NCBI RefSeq assembly: GCF_035695185.1
Contig: NZ_DASSES010000204.1
Span: forward strand, 1-48,509
DNA length: 48,509 bases
Origin: Frateuria_A sp035695185
GTDB taxonomy: Bacteria; Pseudomonadota; Gammaproteobacteria; Xanthomonadales; Rhodanobacteraceae
Direction: 5' to 3'
The notes under the pieces: model-generated
What the model saw: the letters and a program-made list of their open reading frames with translations, nothing else
The model's database searches: none
What the model was told of the DNA's origin: nothing
In this document: positions 9,132-16,566 of the stretch, one piece after another
Position numbering within the stretch: the stretch's first letter is position 1
Layout of the letters: each line of letters starts with the position of its first letter
Translations under genes and position numbers: made by a program

Positions 9132-9788
9132 ATGCGGCCGCTAGCCATCCTCGGCGGCACCTTCGACCCCATCCACATCGCCCACCTGGCGGTGGCTTGG
9201 GAGGCGTCCGAACTGCTGGACGCCGAGGTGCGCCTGATGCCCGCCGCCGTGCCCCCGCACCGGCCGCCACCGGTCGCCGATGCCACCACCCGCGTGGCCA
9301 TGCTGCGCGCCGCGCTGCGCGGGCAGGACCGGCTCGGCCTCGACACCCGCGAGCTGGCGCGGGGTGGCCCCTCGTACACGATCGACACGCTCACCGAGCT
9401 GCGTGCGGAGGAGGGCGACCGGCCGATCGTGCTGCTGCTCGGCGCCGATGCCTTCGCCGGCTTGCCGCAGTGGCACCGCTGGCAGGCCCTGTTCGAGGCC
9501 GCGCACATCGGCGTGCTCTCGCGCCCGGGTGGCGCGCGCGCCTGGCCGGCAGCCCTGGCCGAAGAGGTCGCGGCACGCCAGGTCGCCGACCCGCGCCAGC
9601 TGCACGGACAGCCGTCCGGCAACGTCGTGGAGCTGGAGGTGACTCCGCTGGACATTTCGGCAACGCGCATCCGCAGCCTGCTCGCGGCCGGCCGCGACCC
9701 GCGCTACCTGCTCCCCGACGCCCTGTTCGACGACCCGGCGTTGCTGGCCCCGTACCGGGAGCACGCGCTTCCGGAGCAGTTGCCGTGA
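9132..9788 (+). CDS. nadD: Nicotinate-nucleotide adenylyltransferase
   Basis: A 218-residue NadD, which joins nicotinate mononucleotide with ATP to make deamido-NAD in the last shared part of NAD synthesis. The N-terminal nucleotidyltransferase motif GGTFDPIHIAH is at residues 8-18 and the C-terminal ISxTxxR-type motif appears as DISATRIR. LGADAFAGLPQWHRW is the expected substrate-contact segment. Start ATG 9132 follows GGGAGCGGAAGCG. In many gammaproteobacteria rsfS and rlmH follow directly, but here they lie 6.1 kb away. The stop overlaps the next start as GTGA. Confidence 0.95.
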   Translation: MRPLAILGGTFDPIHIAHLAVAWEASELLDAEVRLMPAAVPPHRPPPVADATTRVAMLRAALRGQDRLGLDTRELARGGPSYTIDTLTELRAEEGDRPIVLLLGADAFAGLPQWHRWQALFEAAHIGVLSRPGGARAWPAALAEEVAARQVADPRQLHGQPSGNVVELEVTPLDISATRIRSLLAAGRDPRYLLPDALFDDPALLAPYREHALPEQLP

Positions 9789-10240
9789 CCGTCACCGTGC
9801 GAAGCGTGGCGCGCACCGACCAGGCGGCGTGGCTGCCCTTGTGGCACGGCTACAACGCCTTCTACGGCCGCGTGGGCGCGACCGCGTTGCCGGCCGAGGT
9901 CACCGCGATGACCTGGTCGCGCTTCTTCGACGCGTACGAACCCATGCATGCGCTGGTGGCCGAAGCCGACGGCCAGCTGCTTGGCCTGGCGCATTACCTG
10001 CTCCATCGCAGCACCATCCGCATCGAGCCGAGCTGCTACATGCAGGATCTCTTCACCGTCCCCGCCGCGCGTGGACGCGGCGTCGGCCGTGCGCTGATCG
10101 AGGCGGTCTATGCGCGGGCGCGCGAGGCCGGCTGCCCGCGGGTGTACTGGCAGACGCACGAAAGCAACGCCACCGCCATGGCCCTGTACGACAAGCTGGC
10201 CGAGCGCTCGGGCTTCGTGGTCTACCGCCGGGACTTGTAG
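9785..10240 (+). CDS. GNAT-family N-acetyltransferase
   Basis: A 151-residue single-domain GNAT, starting at GTG 9785, which overlaps the nadD stop. The acetyl-CoA pyrophosphate-binding loop is RGRGVG near residues 98-103, preceded by the beta-4 strand MQDLFTVPAA and followed by HESNATAMALYDKLA, the usual C-terminal signature. This resembles stand-alone GNATs that acetylate small molecules or amino groups, but the substrate cannot be read from sequence. Translational coupling to nadD suggests co-expression. It converges on msrB with only 7 bp between their stops. Confidence 0.85.
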   Translation: MTVTVRSVARTDQAAWLPLWHGYNAFYGRVGATALPAEVTAMTWSRFFDAYEPMHALVAEADGQLLGLAHYLLHRSTIRIEPSCYMQDLFTVPAARGRGVGRALIEAVYARAREAGCPRVYWQTHESNATAMALYDKLAERSGFVVYRRDL

Positions 10241-10247
10241 CGCCGGA

Positions 10248-10856
10248 TCAGCCGGTCCGCGCGACGAAGCGCAGGGCCACCGAGTTCATGCAGTAGCGCA
10301 GCCCGGTCGGCTCGGGGCCGTCGGTGAAGACGTGGCCCAGGTGGCTGTCGCAGCCGGCACAGCTCACCGCGGTGCGCACCCAGCCGAACATGCGGTCGGT
10401 GCTCTCGATGACGTTCTGCCTGGCGATCGGCTGCCAGAAGCTGGGCCAGCCCGTGCCCGAGTCGAACTCGGTGGCGGCGTCGTAGAGCGCGGTGTCACAG
10501 GCCAGGCAGCGGAACAGGCCGGGCACCGGCGGTCGCTCGTGCGGCCCGCTGAAGGCACGTTCGGTGCCGTTGCGGCGCATGACGTAGTACGCCGCTTCGG
10601 GCAGGCGTTCGCGCCACTGCGCGTCGCTGAGCACCAGCTTGCGTACGTGGCAGGGGCCGAGGCGATGGCCGTCGTCGGCGAAACATTCCAGCAGCAGGTC
10701 CTTGCCGTTGGCGGCGACCGGTGGCGCAGGCGCAGGGCCGGCGGACAGCCGCGGAATCAGCACGCCGCCGCCCACTGCGGCGAGCGCGCCGCCGGCAAGG
10801 GCGGCGCCCAGGAAACGGCGCCGTTCCATGGCGACGATGTCGTCGGTGCGTGACAT
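10248..10856 (-). CDS. msrB: Exported peptide-methionine (R)-S-oxide reductase MsrB
   Basis: A 202-residue MsrB that reduces R-methionine sulfoxide in proteins. The N-terminus has a twin-arginine-type signal, ERRRFLGAALAGGALA, so export through Tat is likely. The catalytic Cys is C189 in RYCMNS; the structural zinc pairs are C117/C120 (CLAC) and C166/C169 (CAGC). FDSGTGWPSF and HLGHVF are family signatures. ATG 10856 follows GGGAGG at ideal spacing. It lies 20 bp downstream of dipZ on the same strand. The neighbour would supply the reducing power a periplasmic MsrB needs, so the two probably form one pathway. Confidence 0.93.
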   Translation of the reverse strand: MSRTDDIVAMERRRFLGAALAGGALAAVGGGVLIPRLSAGPAPAPPVAANGKDLLLECFADDGHRLGPCHVRKLVLSDAQWRERLPEAAYYVMRRNGTERAFSGPHERPPVPGLFRCLACDTALYDAATEFDSGTGWPSFWQPIARQNVIESTDRMFGWVRTAVSCAGCDSHLGHVFTDGPEPTGLRYCMNSVALRFVARTG

Positions 10857-10876
10857 GGCAAACCTCCCGGAAGGGA

Positions 10877-12595
10877 TCAGCCGAAGGTGAAGGCGTACGC
10901 GCGCACGCCCGGATCGAGAAAGGTGATCTCGAACAGCCGCTCGCCGCTGCCGTGCTTCTGCCGCACGAGCTGGTACAGCCGCTGCTCGGTGACGGTGCCG
11001 GAGCCGTCGTCGCCCACGTCCATGCCGTGGTCGGCGCCCGGGGGCTTGCCGTCGAGGGCGACGCGGAAACGCACGGGCCTGCCGTCGGCGCCAGGCCCGA
11101 GCACCAGGTGCAGGTCGCGGCCGCGGAAGCGGTAGACGATGCGCCCACCGGCCCGCTCGAGCCCGGCCTGTTCCGCATGCACGGCCCAGCGCCCGTCGAG
11201 CGACCACTGGCCGGGCAGCAGTGTCGCCGGCGCGTGGTAATCCCAGGCGTCGTCATGGGCGACCTGGCCACCGGCGAAGTGCGCGCTGCGGGCATAGCCG
11301 ACGTAGGTTTCGGGCGAGCGCATGGCGTCGCCGGAGCCGGCCGCCTGGGCACCCCGGGCGCCCGGTTGCACGTAGCCGCCCGGGAGGTCCTTGTAGCCCG
11401 CCTCGGTGAGCAACCGGCGGAGGGTGTCCTCGCTGCCGGCATAGTCGCCCTCGCCGAAGTGGTGCGCGCGGATGCGGCCCGTGGCGTCGATGAAGTAGTG
11501 CGCCGGCCAGTACTCGTTGTCGAAGCCCTTCCAGATCGCGTAGTCGTTGTCCAGCGCGACGGGGTAATCCACGCCCAGTTCCTTCACCGCGCGCGCCACG
11601 TTCTCCGGCTGCTTCTCGAAGGCGAACTCGGGGGCATGCACGCCGATCACCACCAGGCCGTGGTCCCGGTACTTGTCGGCCCAGCCGCGCACGTAAGGCA
11701 GCGTGCGCAGGCAGTTGATGCAGGAGTAGGTCCAGAAGTCGACCAGCACCACCTTGCCGCGCAGCGCCTGGCGATTCAGCGGCGCCGAGTTGAGCCAGCC
11801 GGTGGCGCCCGCCAGCGAGGGCAACTCGCCTTCCACCGGCAGCGGTGCGCCGGCCGGGTGCGCCGGTTCCGGCGCGGGCGGCGGACGCGTGGCATCGAGC
11901 AGCTTCTGCTCCAGGCCGCCGGTATTGGCCAGCGCCACGCGGGTGAGCAGGCCGGTGTCCAGGCCCAGCGCGATCGCTGCCACCCCGGCCAGCACCAGCA
12001 CGCCGAGCGCGCGGCGCACCCATTCGCCGGCACCGAGCGAGCGCTTCATCAGGGCGAACAACTGGCCGCCGACCAGCAGCGCCAGCGCCAGCGACGTGGC
12101 CGCGCCGGCGGCGTAGGTGAGCAGCAGCAGGGTGGTCTGGACGCTGGCGCCGTTGAGCGCCGCCCCGGTCAGCAGCAGGCCCAGGATGGGACCGGCGCAG
12201 GGCGCCCACAGCAGCCCGGTGGCGATGCCCAGGCCGGCGGCGGACCAAACCGAGCCTTCGGCGTCCGACCGTTGCGACAGCCGGTTGCCCAGGGCCACGA
12301 ACGGCCGCGTGAGCCATGCGGCCAGCCGCGTGGAAAGCAGGGTCAGCCCGAGTACCGCCAGCACCACCAGTGCGATGGCGCGACCGTATAGGTTGGCCCG
12401 GATCGCCCAGCCGCCGCCGACTGCCGCCAGCGTGGCGACCAGCGCGAAGGTCAGCGCCATGCCCAGCAGCATGGGCAGGCCATTGCGGGCGAAGGGCCGG
12501 TCCGCGCGCGCGAACACGAAGGGCAGTACCGGCAGGATGCAGGGACTGAGGATAGTCAGTACGCCGCCGAGGTAGGCGAGGATCAGCAACAGCAT
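10877..12595 (-). CDS. dipZ: DipZ-type thiol:disulfide transporter (CcdA-thioredoxin fusion)
   Basis: A 572-residue fusion. Residues 1-215 are a CcdA/DsbD-like membrane domain with its two redox cysteines in LSPC (C19) and WAPC (C133). Residues about 255-410 are a TlpA/AhpC-like periplasmic thioredoxin domain with CINC at 292-295. A C-terminal beta domain (about 430-572) is the DipZ extension. It should carry electrons from cytoplasmic thioredoxin across the membrane to periplasmic partners, here most likely MsrB, encoded 20 bp downstream. ATG 12595 was chosen because the membrane domain starts immediately after it; the open frame continues upstream without homology. A strong ECF-type promoter lies 34-59 bp upstream. 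Confidence 0.92.
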   Translation of the reverse strand: MLLLILAYLGGVLTILSPCILPVLPFVFARADRPFARNGLPMLLGMALTFALVATLAAVGGGWAIRANLYGRAIALVVLAVLGLTLLSTRLAAWLTRPFVALGNRLSQRSDAEGSVWSAAGLGIATGLLWAPCAGPILGLLLTGAALNGASVQTTLLLLTYAAGAATSLALALLVGGQLFALMKRSLGAGEWVRRALGVLVLAGVAAIALGLDTGLLTRVALANTGGLEQKLLDATRPPPAPEPAHPAGAPLPVEGELPSLAGATGWLNSAPLNRQALRGKVVLVDFWTYSCINCLRTLPYVRGWADKYRDHGLVVIGVHAPEFAFEKQPENVARAVKELGVDYPVALDNDYAIWKGFDNEYWPAHYFIDATGRIRAHHFGEGDYAGSEDTLRRLLTEAGYKDLPGGYVQPGARGAQAAGSGDAMRSPETYVGYARSAHFAGGQVAHDDAWDYHAPATLLPGQWSLDGRWAVHAEQAGLERAGGRIVYRFRGRDLHLVLGPGADGRPVRFRVALDGKPPGADHGMDVGDDGSGTVTEQRLYQLVRQKHGSGERLFEITFLDPGVRAYAFTFG

Positions 12596-12628
12596 GGCGC
12601 AGGGTTCCGCTGGGGGTGTGCGTGGGTA

Positions 12629-12654
12629 TTCGCCGGAAACTGCGCGCCGGTTAC
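12629..12654 (-). promoter_or_regulatory. ECF-type promoter for dipZ-msrB (GTAACC-N16-CGAA)
   Basis: On the minus strand GTAACC (forward positions 12649-12654) and CGAA (12629-12632) are separated by exactly 16 bp, 34 bp before the dipZ start. The same two boxes with the same spacing occur on the plus strand 30 bp away. The form matches what I recall for SigF/NrsF-type ECF promoters of Caulobacter. Confidence 0.82.
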
Positions 12655-12683
12655 GCCGGTTTGCGTGTCGAGGCCTGCCGGAG

Positions 12684-12709
12684 GTAACCGTGGGGCCGGG
12701 CGCGTCGAA
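12684..12709 (+). promoter_or_regulatory. ECF-type autoregulatory promoter for the sigma-nrsF operon
   Basis: GTAACC at 12684-12689, a 16-bp spacer, then CGAA at 12706-12709. Transcription would start near 12715-12718, leaving a leader of about 20 nt before ATG 12738. Box identity and spacing match the divergent promoter at 12629-12654, which implies autoregulation by the adjacent ECF sigma factor. Confidence 0.82.
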
Positions 12710-12737
12710 TGCCGGACATGCGCCACGCATTTCCCCC

Positions 12738-13385
12738 ATGCCGGGCTTGACCGCCACCGGCACCATGGTTCTAGATGATCGCCCCTCCTGGGCGAGCGTC
12801 GAACCGGCCGTGCCAGCCGATCCTGCCAGCGACAGCCCCGAACGCCGCCGTGCCGCGTGGATGGCCGCCGCCCAGGCAGGCGACCGGCGCGCGTACGAGC
12901 GCGTGCTGGGCGATTCGGTAGCACTGATCCGCGCGGTCGCGCGTCGCCAGGGCGTGGGCCATGACCAGCTGGACGACGTCGTGCAGGAGACCCTGCTGAC
13001 CGTCCATCGCGTGCGCCACACCTACGACCCCGCCCGCTCCTATGACGCCTGGCTGGCCGCCCTGGCCGCCCGTCGCGCGATCGACGGCCTGCGCCGTGGC
13101 GGCCGGCAGGCCCGCCGCGAGGTCGGCGACGAGGTCGCGGTCGCCATGCACGCGGACGAACAGGACGCCAGCGCCGAGAGCGACCGCGCGCAGCAGGCGC
13201 GCCGCCTGCGCGCGGCCATCGCCGACCTGCCCCCGGGCCAGCGCGAGGCGGTCGAACAGCTTGGCCTCAAGGAGCTGTCGCTGGATGAGGCCTCCGCCCG
13301 TACCGGCCGCAGTGCCGGTGCGCTGAAGGTGAACCTGCATCGCGCACTCAAGGCCCTGCGCGGGCGCATCCATGGAGACGACTAG
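12738..13385 (+). CDS. ECF RNA polymerase sigma factor (SigF/ECF16-like)
   Basis: A sigma70-family ECF factor of about 215 residues. Region 2 includes DDVVQETLLTVHRVRHTYD and the -10-recognition helix YDAWLAALAARRAIDGLRR; region 4 includes LPPGQREAVEQLGLKELS and a helix-turn-helix ending GALKVNLHRALKAL. Pairing with an NrsF anti-sigma gene 4 nt downstream places it with Caulobacter SigF, a sigma factor I recall as responding to oxidants and toxic metals. Start is uncertain: ATG 12738 (used) and ATG 12765 both lack a clear ribosome site, but both lie downstream of the predicted transcription start. It is divergent from dipZ-msrB, its probable target. Confidence 0.9.
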   Translation: MPGLTATGTMVLDDRPSWASVEPAVPADPASDSPERRRAAWMAAAQAGDRRAYERVLGDSVALIRAVARRQGVGHDQLDDVVQETLLTVHRVRHTYDPARSYDAWLAALAARRAIDGLRRGGRQARREVGDEVAVAMHADEQDASAESDRAQQARRLRAAIADLPPGQREAVEQLGLKELSLDEASARTGRSAGALKVNLHRALKALRGRIHGDD

Positions 13386-13389
13386 AGCG

Positions 13390-14058
13390 ATGGCCGACCC
13401 GCACGCCCACGACCGCCTGATCGCCTTGCTCGGTGCGGAGCTGGCGCCGGTGCGCCGGCTGTCCCCGCCGTGGCTGCGCACGCTGGGCTGGCTGGCGGTG
13501 GTGGCGGTGCTCGCGCTGGCCTTGTTCGCCCGTTATGGCACCGCGCCCATGCTCACGCGCTGGGCCGGTGCGCCGGACCTCGGCTGGGCCGGGTTGGGCG
13601 CGGCGCTGACCGCGGTCGCCGCCGCCTGGGCCGCGTTCGCCCTCGGGGTGCCGGGAAGCCGGACCACGTGGGCCTGGCTGCCGCTGGCACCGGCGCTGCT
13701 GTGGATCGGTGCCAGCGGACTGGGCTGCCTGCGTGGCTGGGTCGCACCGGCCACGCACGTCGCCAGCGCTCCGGAGGCGAGCGACTGCCTGCTCTTCATC
13801 ATCGCGTTTTCGGTTCCGCTGTCGGCCTTGCTGGTCGTGCTGCTGCGCCGCGCCTGTCCGCTGCGGCCGGTGCTGACGGCGGTGATGGTCGGCCTGGCGA
13901 GCGCGTCCGCCTCGGCCAGCCTGCTGGAGATCTGCCATGCATTCGACGCGGCGGCCACCGACCTGGCGATGCACGCACTGGCGGTGGCACTGGTAATCGG
14001 GGCCAATGCCGCGCTGGGTGGGCGCTTGCTTGCTCCCGGGGCCCGTCGCGCGAGCTGA
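13390..14058 (+). CDS. nrsF: NrsF-family (DUF1109) membrane anti-sigma factor
   Basis: A 222-residue protein with a short cytoplasmic N-terminus (DRLIALLGAELAPVRRL) and six hydrophobic segments, the NrsF/DUF1109 pattern. In Caulobacter, NrsF holds SigF at the membrane and two conserved cysteines are needed to respond to chromate or cadmium (from memory). Here Cys133 (in SDCLLF) and Cys182 (in EICHAF) sit at nearly the same positions; Cys113 and Cys156 are additional. ATG 13390 was preferred over ATG 13372 because the latter lies inside the sigma gene and lacks a ribosome site. It lies 4 nt after the sigma stop. Confidence 0.88.
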   Translation: MADPHAHDRLIALLGAELAPVRRLSPPWLRTLGWLAVVAVLALALFARYGTAPMLTRWAGAPDLGWAGLGAALTAVAAAWAAFALGVPGSRTTWAWLPLAPALLWIGASGLGCLRGWVAPATHVASAPEASDCLLFIIAFSVPLSALLVVLLRRACPLRPVLTAVMVGLASASASASLLEICHAFDAAATDLAMHALAVALVIGANAALGGRLLAPGARRAS

Positions 14059-14101
14059 GACGCATCGGCGGCACGCTGCCCCCTTTGCAGGGAAGACAGC
14101 C

Positions 14102-14713
14102 ATGCTCAGCGCACGCTTCACCGCCGCGGTCGAGTACGCACGGATCGCCCACGCCGGCCAGACCCGCAAGGGCACCGCCATTCCCTACCTCCAGCACCTC
14201 CTGGGCGTGGCCAGCCTGGTGCTCGAGCACGGCGGCGACGAGGACCAGGCGATCGCCGGCCTGCTGCACGACGTGCTGGAAGACTGCGGCGAGGCACACG
14301 CCGGAACGATCGGCGAACGCTTCGGCGAACGGGTGCTTGCGATGGTGCTCGGTTGCACCGACGGCACCGCCGAGGCCAAGGCGGTGCTCGCCGACGCGGG
14401 CGCCCGCCGCCGCGACTGGCTGTGCCGCAAGCAGGCCTATCTCAACCACCTGGCGCACGCCTCGGACGAGATGCTGCTGGTTGCCGGCTGCGACAAGCTG
14501 CACAACGCCCGCGCCATCGTCGGCGACCTGGAGCGTCCGGAAGTGGGGCAGGGCGTGTTCGAGCGCTTCACGGGCGGGCGCGACGGCACGCTGACCTACT
14601 ACCGCCTGCTCGTCGACCTGTTCACCCAGCGTGGCGCGGCGATGGCGCCGGCACTGGAGGCGACCGTGGCCCGGATGGACGCGCTGGCCGGCGAAAACCT
14701 GCGCGATGCCTGA
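14102..14713 (+). CDS. Small HD-domain hydrolase, MESH1/SpoT-like
   Basis: A 203-residue HD phosphohydrolase resembling single-domain (p)ppGpp hydrolases. The pattern runs AHAGQTRKGTAIPYLQH (His32), then LLHDVLED (His56-Asp57 metal ligands, Glu60-Asp61 catalytic pair) and CDKLHN (Asp131), matching the MESH1 metal site and the HD domain of SpoT. No synthetase or regulatory domain is attached. It could act as a small alarmone hydrolase, or on NADPH or another nucleotide as reported for human MESH1. AGGGAAGA precedes ATG 14102. The gap to nrsF is 43 bp and it may belong to the sigma-factor operon. Confidence 0.78.
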   Translation: MLSARFTAAVEYARIAHAGQTRKGTAIPYLQHLLGVASLVLEHGGDEDQAIAGLLHDVLEDCGEAHAGTIGERFGERVLAMVLGCTDGTAEAKAVLADAGARRRDWLCRKQAYLNHLAHASDEMLLVAGCDKLHNARAIVGDLERPEVGQGVFERFTGGRDGTLTYYRLLVDLFTQRGAAMAPALEATVARMDALAGENLRDA

Positions 14714-14755
14714 TCCGGCGCGACAATGGCGCGTCGCCCCCCGGGAGAGTCCGCC

Positions 14756-15820
14756 ATGTCCGCCTTCCTTCGTTCGCTGGGTGTCCGGCACCCGCTGGTG
14801 CAGGCGCCGATGTCCGGCTCCAACACGCCCGCGCTGGTCGCCGCGGTGAGCGCGGCGGGAGGCCTCGGCTCGCTGGGCGCCGGCTACCTGGAACCGCAGG
14901 CGCTGCTCGACCAGGCAGCGGAGATTCGCGCCGCGACCGACCAGCCGTTCGCCCTCAACCTGTTCGTGCTGCCCGACGAGGTCGCCATCGACGAGGCGCA
15001 GGTGGAGGCGATCCGCCGCCGGCTCGACGCGCTGATGGCAAGCGAAGGCCTGGCCGTGCGCACCGGGCGACCCGCGCGGTGGGCACCGCGCTTCTCCGAC
15101 CAGCTCGCCGCGCTGCGCGAAGTGCGGCCGGCGGTGGCAAGCTTCGCCTTCGACGTGCTCGGCAGGGCGCAGGTGCGCGAGCTGCAGGCGTCCGGCATCC
15201 GCGTGGTCGGCACTGGGACCAGCGTCGCCGAGGCACGCGCCTGGGCCGAGCGTGGCGCCGACGCGGTGTGCGTGCAGGGCGCCGAGGCGGGCGGGCATCG
15301 CGGCACGTTCCTGCATGCCGCGGAGGACGCGATGATCGGCCTGTTCGCGCTGGTGCCACTGACGGTGGCGGCATTGGATATCCCGGTGATCGCCGCCGGC
15401 GGCATCATGAACGGGCGCGGCATGCGCGCGGCCGAGCTGCTCGGCGCCGACGCCAGCCAGCTCGGCACCGCCTTCCTGGCCTGCCCGGAATCCGCCGCGG
15501 CGGCCGCCTGGAAGCGCGACCTGCAGCAGGCGCAGGAGCACCGGATCGGCACCATCTACAGCTTCTCCGGACGTGCCGCGCGGGGGCTGCGCAACCGCTT
15601 CGTCGATGCCATGCAACCGTTCGCGGACGAGCTTCCGCCCTATCCGGTCCTCAACGCACTGACCGCCCCGCTGCGGCGTGCCGCCGCCACCGCCGGCCGC
15701 GGTGACCTGCTCTCCGAATGGTGCGGCCAGGGTGCATCCCTGGTGCGTCCGATGCCCGCCGCCGAACTGGTCCGCGTGCTGATGGAGGAGTACGCCGCGG
15801 CCGGTTGCACGGTCGCTTGA
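14756..15820 (+). CDS. Nitronate monooxygenase (FMN-dependent)
   Basis: A 354-residue protein of the 2-nitropropane dioxygenase/nitronate monooxygenase family, which oxidises toxic alkyl nitronates such as propionate-3-nitronate using FMN and oxygen. Motifs are the N-terminal RHPLVQAPMSG, the FMN phosphate-binding GAEAGGHRG, and IAAGGIMNGRGMRAAELLGA. It starts at ATG 14756, 42 bp after the HD gene, and is the last gene before the rsfS promoter. Some family members act on other flavin substrates, so the exact substrate is open. Confidence 0.86.
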   Translation: MSAFLRSLGVRHPLVQAPMSGSNTPALVAAVSAAGGLGSLGAGYLEPQALLDQAAEIRAATDQPFALNLFVLPDEVAIDEAQVEAIRRRLDALMASEGLAVRTGRPARWAPRFSDQLAALREVRPAVASFAFDVLGRAQVRELQASGIRVVGTGTSVAEARAWAERGADAVCVQGAEAGGHRGTFLHAAEDAMIGLFALVPLTVAALDIPVIAAGGIMNGRGMRAAELLGADASQLGTAFLACPESAAAAAWKRDLQQAQEHRIGTIYSFSGRAARGLRNRFVDAMQPFADELPPYPVLNALTAPLRRAAATAGRGDLLSEWCGQGASLVRPMPAAELVRVLMEEYAAAGCTVA

Positions 15821-15848
15821 CGTGCCATAGAGCCGTGCCGGTTATACT
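15817..15848 (+). promoter_or_regulatory. possible sigma70-type promoter for rsfS
   Basis: TTGACG at 15817-15822, overlapping the stop of the previous gene, and TATACT at 15843-15848. Both boxes are good but the 20-bp gap is longer than ideal; a shifted -10 reading (GTTATA) gives 18 bp. Confidence 0.4.
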
Positions 15849-15895
15849 GCCTTGGCGCCATTCCGCGCCCTGAGTACGCCCCGAGGCACCCCCGC

Positions 15896-16303
15896 TTGAG
15901 CACGTCTTCCCGTAGCCAGTCTTCCGCCGCCGCCAGGAAAGCGGCCGATACCACCCACCTGCGCAAGCTCGTGGTCGATGCGCTGGAAGAGCTCAAGGCC
16001 AAGGACATCCGCGAAATCGACGTCCGCGGCAAGACCTCCATCGCCGACCTGCTGGTGATCGCCTCGGGTACCTCGGCGCGCCACGTCAAATCGATCGCCG
16101 ACGAAGTGGTGAAGTTCGCCAAGAAGGCGGGCGTGATGCCGCTGGGCGTCGAGGGCGAGCAGGAAGCCGAGTGGGTGCTGGTCGACCTGGGCGATGTCAT
16201 CGTGCACGTCATGCTGCCGCGTATCCGCGAGTTCTATGGACTCGAGCGGCTGTGGACGGTCGGCGACCGTGAGCCGGACATGGATGCGGCGAACGCCGGC
16301 TGA
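15896..16303 (+). CDS. rsfS: Ribosomal silencing factor RsfS
   Basis: A 135-residue RsfS (formerly YbeB/Iojap). It binds ribosomal protein uL14 on the large subunit and blocks subunit joining during starvation. Family motifs are KDIREIDVRGKTSIADLLVIASG, split here by KTS, then ARHVKSIADEV, GEQEAEWVLVDLGDVIVHVML and FYGLERLW. It has no ATG start; TTG 15896 is the best candidate, with GAGG about 11 nt upstream, and gives a serine-rich leader of roughly 25 residues before the conserved domain. rlmH follows after 263 bp filled with dispersed repeats. Confidence 0.94.
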   Translation: MSTSSRSQSSAAARKAADTTHLRKLVVDALEELKAKDIREIDVRGKTSIADLLVIASGTSARHVKSIADEVVKFAKKAGVMPLGVEGEQEAEWVLVDLGDVIVHVMLPRIREFYGLERLWTVGDREPDMDAANAG

Positions 16304-16310
16304 CGCTCCG

Positions 16311-16335
16311 GCCTCCGGGAGAGGCTGGGTGAGGT
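16311..16335 (+). repeat. degenerate copy of the GC-rich dispersed repeat
   Basis: CCTCCGGGAGAGGCTGGGTGAGG resembles the closing arm and tail of the repeat with several substitutions. It lies just before the better-preserved pair 2 and looks like an eroded older copy. Confidence 0.5.
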
Positions 16336-16375
16336 CGCTCCTGCGATCCACCACCTGTGAAGCGCACGTCTCGCG

Positions 16376-16411
16376 CCCTCTCCCCTCCGGGGCGAGGACC
16401 GGGGTGAGGGG
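16376..16411 (+). repeat. dispersed GC-rich repeat, left arm of pair 2
   Basis: CCCTCTCCCC followed by an imperfect closing arm (GGGGCGAGGA) and the tail GGGGTGAGGGG. Same element as 8965-9000, with point differences in the stem. Confidence 0.78.
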
Positions 16412-16491
16412 CCGCTCTTGCGACTTACTTGCCGCGAAGCGCGCGCAGCTTTTCAAAACACGCCTCCGATGACGATCCCCGCAAGCCCCAG

Positions 16492-16527
16492 CCCCTCACC
16501 TCAATCCTCTCCCCGGCGGGGAGAGGA
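16492..16527 (-). repeat. dispersed GC-rich repeat, right arm of pair 2
   Basis: CCCCTCACC then CCTCTCCCC-GGC-GGGGAGAGG, the inverted counterpart of 16376-16411 about 80 bp away. Same geometry as pair 1. Confidence 0.78.
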
Positions 16528-16566
16528 GGCGAACGTGGCGCTGCGCGCCGCTTTCATCGGCTGATC

